From positions 992,001 to 1,056,000 of the forward strand of contig BQMF02000069.1 in assembly GCA_027922465.2 (NCBI GenBank): DNA of 64,000 bases, in the 5' to 3' direction. The notes beneath the pieces are model-generated. The model did no database searches. It worked only from the letters and a program-made list of their open reading frames with translations, and had not been told where the DNA came from. How positions within the stretch are numbered: position 1 is the first letter of the stretch; each line of letters begins with the position of its first letter. The translations under genes and the position numbers were made by a program. Source of the DNA: Turritopsis dohrnii. Its lineage: Eukaryota > Cnidaria > Hydrozoa > Anthoathecata > Oceaniidae. This document shows positions 48,601 to 60,600 of the stretch, one piece after another.

Positions 48601-51600
48601 TGTATCATAACAGATGATGCAAAAAAAATATAAATATCAATAATGATTGCTTATGAATTTCATCTTGAAGGAAGACAGTAGCACAAATATGAGCAAATAA
48701 AAATTTACAAACAACTGTAAAAATTTTGAGAATAGCATAATTTTTGTTTTCCAGACTTTGCCGCTTTTGGTATTTAGTACGTGTCATGTGTTTCTTAAGG
48801 TGCCCATCGACCTATACAAGAATGTATTTTGGTCCTTTCCTTTTGAAATCCAGATGAAATCTGGAAATTTTGGGGGGAAAAACAGCTTTCTGCATTATAA
48901 GAAGAAATTGTACAAAATAGTATTCAGACACTTATCATCACTTTCTTTTTTGAAGAACAATGAATTAACAAAAGCAAGCAGATCAAAAGACAGTTTTTGA
49001 CCCTATTCAGGCTTCCCCCCTTACCTATGAATAGTAGTACAGTCAAGTTTGTACAAACAAAAATTACAATTATTTGCAAAAGTATAGAAATCCAAGAATA
49101 GCAAAAACATTATGTATTATGCAAGTCAAAGTACACTAATCTTATCACCTAAGGCCTTTTTACCTCATGTCCTAAAGCTAAACAATAAAAAATTATTTTT
49201 GAGGCCTATATACAGAATCCTGACATTTCCCTGACTCTCAACAAAAATAATAAATTTTTCCTGATTTTCCTGACAGATTTCCCAAACCCTAACAACAATT
49301 GAAAAACAGCAAAATTCTTAAGGCATTAATGATTTGAATGATAAAATAGTAAGCATAATTGGTAATAACTATAATGACAGTGTCTATACTTTGAATCTAT
49401 ATCAGCATGTAAACTTTACTGAGTGATGAACTTTGTGTTTTAAATGGCACTCCATTTTTTTGTATTCCATTTTAGCACAATCTACAAATGTCACTGCTTC
49501 ACTTATAACAGCTGGTGGAGTAAGCAATGCTGTATAAACATGCACACATATGAACTATGATATTTCTTTATCAAGTTTTCATCAGGGCATTATAATAACT
49601 TCCTTTATAGAACAAAATGCTCATTTTCTGAATATTTCATGGGTTTCTTTATTGATTAGGTGTATTTAGAAAGTAAATGCATTCCTGATGTTTACAGTTA
49701 GTTCGCAGCTTTATTCAGAATGAACTCTTTATGTTCCACTTCCTCATACACATTTCCTAAAAACTCCAATAATTCTTCTATGCTCTCATGATGACACTTA
49801 GATAACAAGAGTAGGCATGAACAACTATGGAGCAGTATCAAACACTGCAGAATCCACGAATCAGAAAACAGACAGAAAGTATGATAATAGAAAAAACACC
49901 TATTTGGGAAATTTTAGTTTGGACGAAAGAAAATCTTTAGTAATCAATATAATTAACATGGTCAATTTCACCTACATTTTAAATGATTTTTAAGAAGCAT
50001 TTTATATAACTTATATAACTTATAAGGCAGATAGGGAGATACCGTATTTCCTCTAAAACGTTGCGGTATTTACCACAAATGCTAAGATTATGTATGCGGC
50101 ATTGAACACAGGGTGGTGCTTATTGCATGAGATGGTGGTGTTTATTACATGAGATAAAAACAGACTTTAAGCAACTATGTTTTTGCATCATACAAAAAAT
50201 ATCAAAGAATATCAATATCACTGTCACCGTCTCTTCTATGATATGAAAACTTTCATAGCTTTTGCTGACGTCAGACTGAAAAATTTCAGGTTGGCCTTAA
50301 TCCAGTGCTTCCATTCCCTGTTTCAATAAAGCAACACCAGTTGAACAAGACGAATCCTTTTTATGCGAATGGAATGTGCAAGATGTCAGACAAGGAAATT
50401 TTACTGGAATATTTACCAAAAGAACTGTCCAAGCTCATAGCATTTGGTTTGAATGTTCCTGCACAACTATTTACACATCAATTAAAATTCATGCAAACGT
50501 GGAAGAATTTGTTGATGGAAGACAAATAAAACTATTAAACTTTTTAAACTATTTCTTGGTCAGCCTGTTTTCTTAAAAACGCCGCTTTTCAAGATGTGGC
50601 GTTTATCAGAGGGTGGCGATTATTACAAACATTCGGTGATAAGCTCGGCATTTAATAGGCGGTGGCATTTATTAGAGGAAACACGGTACATAGAATGTCT
50701 AAATCAAAAACTTTCCTTACACTGTGTGTGAAAATCAAATCAAATACCTTGTCCAATGCTGCTTGCACAATTCCTTCACTTTCTGTATCCAAAGCTGAAG
50801 TAGCTTCATCAAACAGCAATATCTTTGGATCACGGACTAACGCTCTGGCAATGGCGACTCTTTGTTTTTGTCCACCAGAAAGCTGTGCACCACCTTCACC
50901 AACCTTCGTATCGTAACCCTACGACATTGTTCAAGAAGATGTTTAAAAAACCATGTTGGAAATTATGTGCAGCATAGCACAAGGACTGGAGAATTTGTTA
51001 CCTTTGGAAGTCCCATAATAAAATCATGAGCATTGGCATCCTTTGCAGCATTTTCGATTTCCATTTTACTTGCACCAAAATTAGCTCCAAGTCGGATATT
51101 TTCAGCAATCGTCATATCAAAGAGTACTGGCTCTTGACTGACAACACCAATGTTTGACCGCAACCAACTCACTTTCAATTCCTTCAAGTCAACACCATCA
51201 AGAGTAACCTAGAAATAACAAATGGGCCAATATTTTAGAAATGGTTAAGGAAACAACAGACAACAAACAGGAAACAATAGGTAGGCTCACTCACAGTTCC
51301 TTGTTGGGTATCATAAAATCTTTGAATTAATTTAACGACCGTACTTTTACCACAACCAGATTCTCCAACTAAAGCAACTGTGCTTCCTTCACTAATCTTC
51401 AGGTTGAAACCATTTAATATCTATTTCAAAACAGTTATTTAGAAAGGTCGAGTAAAGGAAACTTTATAAATACACTTGGTGCTATTGCTTTAGATCATGA
51501 AAGATAGTTTACCTTAATTTCTGGTCTTGAAGGATATTCAAAATGAACATTCTTTAATTCAAAATTTCCTTCCACTTTTTCTAATGTCTTTCCGTCCTCT

Positions 51601-54600
51601 GACATGCAATTTATGATTGGCTCCTATCCAAAAAGTTTTTAAAATGTATATACACAAGCAAGTAGTAATGAAACACATTTATGGATTACAAAAACAATAT
51701 ACCCTATCACAAATGGAGTAAACAAAATGAGCTGCTCCTTGTGCACTAGTGACTGCTTCAAAGTTAGGAGTGACTTGGCCAAGTTGAGAAGCACCCATCA
51801 TCACACAGAAGAAAACAATAAGTAATTCGCCAGAAGAAATGTTATTGTCTGCAACCTGACGAGAACCATACCTACACAGATGATTATTAAGCATGACGAA
51901 AAAAATCAGCATTAAAAAGAAGACTGGAAACAAAAAGGATTTACAGGAACGTATGTAAAATTCTCAGTTTACTAAAGGATATGGAAGGCAAATTAAACAA
52001 AAATTAAATTAAACAGAATTAGACTAGAGTAAAGATATCAGTACTCTCAAAAATACCCACCATAACATTTATGCACATGGGTTAGCAAGATAACACCCAA
52101 TATAGTATATACAAGTTTTAATAATATAATAAAATTGGGACAACAAAGCAGCACAAAACTTATCAGAAAAATAGCGTTTCAAGTAGAACAAATCTCCTAC
52201 GACATATTTTATTTGATCAAGCTAGAGGAACCACAGGTCTTCAGCACTTCGCTACACATATACAAAAACATTAGCTCACTTACCAAAATGATAGTGAATA
52301 ACATGAGAAGATAACCAGATGGAAAAACCCAAATGATGCACCCATTGTCACAGCTTTCTTAATTCCAGCTTTCTCAGCTCCAGCTAGTCTTTGATCATAT
52401 CTTGAAAACAAGAGAATATCATCTGGGGTTATCTGGTGTAAACATTCGATAGTAGGAATAGAAGCTCCAATCTTATTTCCTTGAAGAACTTAATACTAAA
52501 TATTAATTGTAGTAATATGATGTAACTATCTTATATGATGTGTTTACCATGGAAACCTTCATTTTTTCATTCAGACGAAAAAAGATGACATATCTATGTG
52601 TAAAAACTTAAGAAATCGTGTAAACATTCTTGTTCGCAAGGCAATATCCATATAATAACAAAAACTTATTTTGGTCGGTTATAAAGTTTATCTATGATGT
52701 GAAGGGAAAATCTGTTGACCAGACTTTCACTGTCAACAGTGAGGAAACTTCTGACATAAGGATTCTGTATATAGTCACCTTAAAAACATTTCATTCCCAC
52801 TAGTAAATATTACATTGAGATTCCACACCAGACTACCAGAAAGGTACTAATGCAACTTTCAAGTTCAAATACGTCTCCAAAGTTGAGGTGGAGTTTCACC
52901 TAAAATCGATCAAGCGAAACAAGGCTACTGGAATGGAAGATTTGCCCAATGGATTTCTTAAGGATACTACAAAAATCATTTCATCACCACTAGTAAATCT
53001 GATCAACCTGTCTTTAAAATCAGGTCTAGTACCAACACCATGGAAAGAAGTGAACCCAGTTTTTAAATCAGGATGCAAGAATGACCTTGGAAACTAAAAA
53101 AACGGCCAATCTCAATCTTGCCTATTGTGTCGAAGATCATGTACCACACAAGCAACTTGTTGCGTTCTTGGAGGAAAACAAGCTATTTTCAAAGAATCAA
53201 TTTGGTTTTCGATCGAAAAGATCAACTGAACTAGCTACCACCCTTCCTTTAGACGATATACATGCGTGTAAGAAAATTTGTCGATAACGGCAATATTGTG
53301 GGAGCAGCTTTTGTAGATTTCACAAAAGCATTTGACACTATAAGTCATGCTGAACTTCTTTCAAAACCAGTAGCCTATGGTGTACAGGATAATGAACTGT
53401 CCTAGTTTTCGGACTACCTTTTTAACCGAAAACAGTCTGTGGATTGCGGTGGTCGAAATTCTGATTCTCTATCAGTCTTATCAGGTGTTCGTCAAGGATC
53501 ACATCTTGGTCCACTCTTCTTCCGACATCGCATGAATATTGACACAGCTAATGCTATCTACAGAGCCAGGGTCCTTCCAATATTTAGATATTGCAGTCTT
53601 GTACAATTGAAGTAGACACCAATGCAAATGAAAAAGTATACAACATTTGAAAGGAGAGGTGCATGTATACTTGGAAACGCTGTCGATTCAAAACTACCAA
53701 CAATTCTTGGCTTCCGGATTTGTATGAAAGCGCCTTGTTGATGCGATATATGAAAACTTTCACAACTGCTTCGAGAAAGTTGATCATTCCATCGCAACAA
53801 GAAACAACAACATATCGTTACATCTTCCCGCCCTGAGAACTGAGTACGGAAAACAGTCCTGGGGTTTATGGCTACGAAGATTTACAATGAACTTCCTATG
53901 TATATCAAAAATGAAAAGTCATTTTCTAAATTTGCAATATTTAATGTTACCATTTTATTACGCGTATGTTATATTTTATTCTACTTTAGTTTTGACGTTT
54001 ATGCACAATGATATCATATTCGCCACCCAGTCTAACTCCCCTCACTCATTGTGAAGTTTCTTACTTTATCCATTCTCATTTTCCTCGTTTTGCTTTAAGT
54101 TGTTTTTTTTCTTTTCCAATATTTGTCTTCTTACTTTACAATTTTGTGTGTCCAACGTTTTAGCATTTAGGTATGAGTTTTGGTTTGTTTTTTATCATTT
54201 TTTACCATTTTAAATGCACATATTCCGACATATTACTGCATGATGAAAGGAGACTACCATTTTCTAATGTTTTCTTTTTACACTATACATTTTATAGCTT
54301 ATAAGATTTCACTTATACTTTTCTTCTCTGTGACTTAATGAACAATATACTTCCTGAGTCTGACAGTTTTTCAGTTTCATTCTTTTGCTTTCACAGTTTT
54401 ATGATTTTTCATTTCTCACATTCAATATTTTCTTTTGTTTTTATGTTACATGACACATGAAAAACAGCATTATTGAGACATTAAAATACCGGGTTGGCGT
54501 CCGGTGGGGTCAGTCTTGCTTAATGGAGAGGAAGGCTTCTTCAACTTTGGTTGGCAACCTTCCTAGAGATGGTGTCTCGATAAAAACACCTGGTTGGCAA

Positions 54601-57600
54601 GCCATAATTGTCTTTAGGGGCAGGTAGAGATACCACCCACTCTAGTACCCCTACTTCGTCTATTAGTGTAGATGTGCTGCTTGCAGTGCTATATCTCCTT
54701 GTTGCACTTGACTGTTTGACAAATGCTTGAGTCTATTTTCAATACTGCTTCTTAGTTATCTATGTTGAGGGTGCTAGGATAGTAGTTTTACTTGATTGCT
54801 ACTTTGCCGACTGGTAGTACATGTGCCCGAACTCTTTGCTAGCTACTTAGAGAGGCTGCTCTATCAACAGTTGAAAAATGGCATTGCAGTAGTGCAAAGT
54901 TGCACTTGAATGGCGCCCTGCAGCTGTAATGGTTTGCATCTTTAGAGGCCACAGTATTGCTTTTGTTACGACAATACGTTCATAGCTAACAGCAAACCTA
55001 TATTGAAATGATCCTCTAGCACGAGTTCTTCAGCCGACACAACTTTGGATTTCTTTCTCCTCATGAAAAAAATGGCAAATTCTAGTAAATCTAAATCGAG
55101 TATTCGTATGTACCTGGCTATCTTCCTTTTAATTGCAAGGACTCATTTATTCTTATGCACAGCCTTGGCATCTATGTTCGTGACTGTCTTCCTGTCAGTC
55201 ACCAATTGAATCTCGAATCTCCTGACGATTCTGTCTACGTCTTTTTCTCTTTCATTCAACTAGTTATCTTTTCTTTGTGTATCGTTCCCCATCTTCTCAG
55301 TCGTGCAGAGTCATCAATTCTATCTCGGAAAATATTGATAAAGCTCTCATAACTCACCCTTCTGCTAATATCTTTGTGTTCGGTGATTTCAATATCCATC
55401 ATGCTGACTGGTTACCTTTCTCACATACTACCTCCCTATCTGGCATTGACACTTGCTTTGCTATCTCTCACTCTCTTACTCAGCTTGTGAACTCTCCCAC
55501 TCAAGTACCTGATCGAGCTGATCAGGAGCCTTCTTTACTTGACCTCTTCCTTTCATCAAACTCGAACATTTGCGAAACATCAACATCTGCTCCTTTAGGT
55601 AATTCTGACCATTCTGTTGTTAACGTAGCCATTGACTTTAATTCCGCTTGTCCACACGATCCACCTATTCATCGCAAACTTTATTCATACCATTGACTGG
55701 GACAGCTTTCGAGATCTGATTCGTGACCTGCCGGTTGATCACATCTTTTGCCTGTGATGCAGAGAGGTGCAGTGGAGATCTCTTCTCGGCTTCAGGTTGG
55801 TATTGATGAATTTGTTCCTTTTCGTAAATACCAGGTTAAACCTCACTCTATCCCCTGGTTCTCTCCTGCCATTTCTGCTGCAATTGCCCATCGTAATCAT
55901 TTTTTCCATCGTATTCAATGTTGTAGTAACGAGGACAACAGGCGTCTTTCACCAGAGCTCGCAACGACTGTAAAAAAGTTATTAAGGAGGCTAAACGCAC
56001 CTATCGAAATCTGGCCCATGATCGGCTTATATCTGAATCTATTGGGTCTCGTGATTTCTGGCGTATGTATCGGAGCCTTTCTAATAAGGGTAAGTCTTTG
56101 ATTCCACCACTCTTCAATGGTCCTAAGGTGTTGTAATCTGCTGTTAGTAAAGCTCTTTGCAAAACAGTTCAGCAGGAACTCCACTCTTGATGACATTGAT
56201 CATGTTTTGCTCGATATTGACCCCAGAACTGACATGGATTTGTCTTCTCTGAACATAACTCCCAAGATGGTTACTGTTACTGCCGCTGGCCAAACTTATG
56301 ACGACACAGAAACAACGACAGTATTGTTTCCCTTCACATAGAATGACGGCTACAAATAACATACAAGTACATAATTAACTAAAGTGAAATAACACAAGAA
56401 ATATACAAGAACTAAACCAATAAATGTAGACATAAACCAAGCAAAAGATTATATACAAAATCACAATCATAAACACTTAATAAAACACTGTGGGCGAACA
56501 CATAAACACTTGCACAGGCAGCTTACTGTAACATACTGACGGACACAGGAGTTGACCAACACTTATAACATTCAAATCATACGATACAAACTCTCGCGAG
56601 ACAAACGATTAACAACGAAATAATAGACCAAATTATAAGACGTTTACAAAACAATATGCAAATCAATACACATGAGACATACACGCTTAACAATACGACT
56701 AAATAATACAGGAACTCATGATAATATATACAATGCATACAATGCTATAATCATTTAACTACTATAAAACAAACAAAACATAATTAACGTCAACCTATAT
56801 TACAACATAAAGAAAGCTACTGCCACACGGCAGTAACAGTTACGGATGTTATTAGTTCTCTTGACTCTTCTAAGGGTACTGGTCCCATTGAAATCCCTGT
56901 AATTGTTCTGCAAAAACGCTCGCCTGAACTCTCTCCCATACTCTGTAGGCTATTCAGGAAGTGCATCGATGAATCTTGTTTTCCTACTTATTGGAGGATT
57001 TCTTCTGTTGTGCCTGTTTTCAAAAACTCTGGTAAGAGATCGGGCCCTTTATGCTGTCGTCCTATTAGTTTTCTATCTGTTATAAGTAAGATCTTCGAAT
57101 CATTGATCAACCCTTCCATCACCCATTATCTGGAATCTCTTCATCTGTTCTCTGATCACCAGTATGGTTTCCATTCTGGCCGGTCCACTGCCGATGCTCC
57201 GACAATCATCTCTGAACGTGTACGTCAGTTCCTCACTACTTGTGGTGAGACACGAGCTATTGCTCTTGACATCTCTAAGGCATTCCACAAGGTTTGGCAT
57301 TGTGGCCTTCTTCACAAGTTGAGGTCTTATGGTATTTCTGGTACATTCTTGAATCTTATTAAGTCTTTTCTTAGTGGCAGGAGTATTAGTGGTGGTTCTC
57401 AACATTCGTCTTCTTTTTACTCTATTAATTCAGGGGTGCCTCAAGGTTCTGTGCTTGGTCCAACCCTCTTTCTCATTTTCATCAATGACCTTCCTGATTG
57501 CATTCTCACTAAACTTGCTATTTATGCTGACAACACTACTCTTTACTCATCTCTTGAAAGGACTAAGGACTTGTTTGATAAGATTGAAATGGCTGCTGAG

Positions 57601-60600
57601 TTGGAGGACGATCTTAGGAAATCTTAGTTCAATGGGGTCAGAAATGGTTGGTTTCCTTCAATGCTTCGAAAACTAAGCTTCTCTCTATTAATCGTTTCAG
57701 GGACCCTGTAATTCCTTCTGTTCTTATGAACGGAAGTGAGCTTGCAGAGTCATCTCATGTTGGTCTTTTAGGTTAAACCTTCACAAAGAATTTCACATGG
57801 AATTCTTACATCAAGTCCATTGCTAAATCTGCTGCTATGAAGGTTGGCTCACTTTTTCGGGTCCGCCACTTACTTTCGGCTGAATCTATCATTTACATGT
57901 TTAAGGCCACTATTCGCCCTTGTCTTGAGTACTGCTGCCACCTTTGGGCTGGAGCCTCTGCTCATTGTCTTCATCTTCTCGATCCTATTCAGAAGCACTT
58001 AGTTAACTTAGTTGGCCCTGATCTTTGTGCTAATCTTCACCCCCTCTCACATCGGAGAAACGTTGCTTCCCTGTCTCTTTTCTATAAATACTTTCATGGG
58101 CACTGTTCGGATGACTTGCATCAATTGACCCTTTCTCCTACGGAACACTTGTCTCTCTTCGAATTCTCATCCTTTGACTGTTCAGGTCCCAACATGCCAT
58201 AAGAACTTTTATTCATCTAGCTTTTTCCCTCGGACTGCTCGCCTCTGGAATTCTCTCCCTCATAGTTGTTTTCCTGCTGAGTATGATCTGTAATCTTTTA
58301 AATCCAAGGTTAACCGCCACCTTGCTCTGTCTTTGTAACTCTTCTTCCTTTTCTCATCTTTCTCATCTGTGTTTATAACTCTTCTTTCTTTTCTCATCTT
58401 GTAGCTCTCTGCCTAGTACAGGCCTTGTCAGGAAGAAAAAGGGTGGCGTGCGACTACCGCACGCCTGAATTTAAAACTTCAAAAATATGGCGTGCGATGA
58501 TCGCACGCCATCTAATTTTTAGGCGTGTGATGGAGTGTGAAGCTTAAAAAGATTATATACATTCGTTCTTGTAACGTAAAAAAACAGCTGGCACTGTCTA
58601 GACGCAGCGGAATTTATTTAAATATTTGTTTACTTTAAAGTACCAGTTGTATATCAAAAAGGCTTTTATTAATCTTGTTCATGAAAAAAGGTTTTCTATT
58701 TATTAATCTTCTTGAAAAGAAGTTTTCGATGACGTTATCGACCACAACGAAAAGAGATACATAATTTCTTTCATGTGTTATTGAAAAAGTCGAATATGAA
58801 ATTTACATTCGAAAACGTGTTTACCAATTTATATCACATCACGTTGCAGCATGTTTCGCAATATTGAAACAGAAATTGTCACCTGTCTTTGCTTATAGAT
58901 ATTTTTTCGAATGGAGCACGTAAAATTTTTTTCTTCTCGTGCTTAAATATTTTCAAAGACAGCTGACAGCTTTTGGGAATACTATCGTGACGTCTTAAAA
59001 TAAATGATCATTTTTTTCAAAAGTTATCGAAGAAACATTTTTATGTTGTGCAGTCGATCAATGTTTGATAATGAATGAATTTTCATTTCTTTTCTCAAAA
59101 GATCAAAGATTATGAAAGCGCGATTTTCCTTCATAATTGTTAATTACATGTACGATCAAATGCGTTCGTGAACGGATTGCTTGTCTGCGTTTCTTATACT
59201 TTGACGACCCCACTAGTTCTCTTATTGAAAGATTTATTCTCTAGCCACAGAGGACTTCAGGTTTAAACATTATCAGACAAGAAAAGTTAAGACTGCGAGA
59301 GTCAACCTTGTGTATTGACGCCAGTCCTTGTGTTTGGGGTTCACAAGTTTAAACGTCCCCCACTTGTCTGTAAAAGATTAGGCAGACATACAAAATTTCA
59401 GGCGTGCGGTCGATCGCACGCCACATATAAAAAACGTTAAAACAGGCATGCGAACAACCGCACGCCTCGAAGAATTCAGGCGTGTGTGGGGGCGTGCGAG
59501 TGCGATCGCACGCCTCTCCTGACAAGGCCTGTAGTAGTGGCTTCGGCCTTGCAGGGAGCAACCCATTTAAAAAAAAAAATGTTGACATGTGAATATCCTG
59601 TCTATATAAACATTAATTAAATAAATAAATTAAAATAAATTATAATAAAATAAAATAAACATCCCTTTTTATTATCTCTTTAAGCTTGGTTTCCACTAAG
59701 AGTTAACTTGAGTTAACTTGAGCTGGTTTAGCTTTCTAAACCATGAGTTAATTTTTTGTTTACATGAGCTCAATTAAGTATGTATAGTTTCCACTACGAA
59801 CATGTGAGTTATTTCAATCTGTTTCATATATCAAAAGATGTTCAATGACAACAGTAGTTCTGATGATGAATTAGATGAAATGCTATTACAGCTGACTATT
59901 TTATGAAGGAGATTGCGAAAATGAACTGCAGTAAATAAAACGCAAAAAACACCAAGATTTTGGGTGCGAAATTTTAGGTGAATATCATCGTTTGGTTGAT
60001 GAGTTGCACAGATTCGATCGGGAGTAGTAAGTCTAAAACCTATGCCTTAATGCAAACTCAAATCCAGACGTTTTTACTATCATCTTTCTTTATCTCTTTT
60101 CAGATACTTTAGTATGACACCCGAGCACTTGCAACATTTGTTGGGCCTTGTTTGTGTTCATACTGAAAAAGAGGATACAAAATTCAGAAAGGCTATCCCT
60201 GCAGCAGAGAGACTTGCTATAACATTATGCTACTTGGCTACAGGTGATTCGCAGCATTCTCTAACCTCTTCCTTCAGGGTTGAAAAAACTACGATCAGCA
60301 AAATTGTTGCTGAAATATTTGATGCTATCTACAACGTCCTCAAAGAAAGCTACCTCTCGCCACCTAAAATCAAAGAACAATGGCTCAAGATCGCTCAAGA
60401 TTTCAAAGAAAAATGGAATATGCCAAATACAATTGGTTGCATCCATGGGAAACACGTACGCATAGAATGTCTTAAGCTCTTAGGAACACTGTACTACAAC
60501 TACAAGGGTTTCTACAGTATGGTGCTAATGGCTGTCTGTCACGCGAATCGTTGTTTTACGTTGATAGACATTGGCCAGTACGGAAGCAATAATGATAGCG

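Larger units (their letters stand above)
47861..50747. other. ABCB intron with simple repeats and a pogo-like element
   Basis: 2.9 kb intron. It has TTTA-type simple sequence at about 48385-48420, a 13-bp tandem repeat (48460-48530), AATCCTGACTTTTCAC duplicates near 48160-48220, and a TA-flanked element at 50042-50686. Open frames such as that at 48758-49000 have no coding signature. Confidence 0.5.
54480..59640 (+). mobile_element. Jockey-like LINE, interrupted by two DNA elements
   Basis: Endonuclease remains at 55155-55696 ([24 protein letters not shown], split across frames, then [13 protein letters not shown] and [15 protein letters not shown]). RT is at 57010-57627, with [40 protein letters not shown] and the catalytic box changed from YADD to YADN. 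The post-RT region lies at 57837-58202 ([15 protein letters not shown] and [15 protein letters not shown]). A 3' UTR with an AATAAAT-rich end reaches about 59640. The coding frame is broken many times. Two younger elements split it at 56274-56839 and 58419-59531. The 5' limit near 54480 is approximate. Family: 'RNA-directed DNA polymerase from mobile element jockey' type. Confidence 0.85.

Noticed and set aside
56274..56839. Lost part of the LINE between endonuclease and RT
   Set aside because: Perfect inverted ends and TTA duplications show that it is an inserted DNA element; the LINE frame resumes directly after it.
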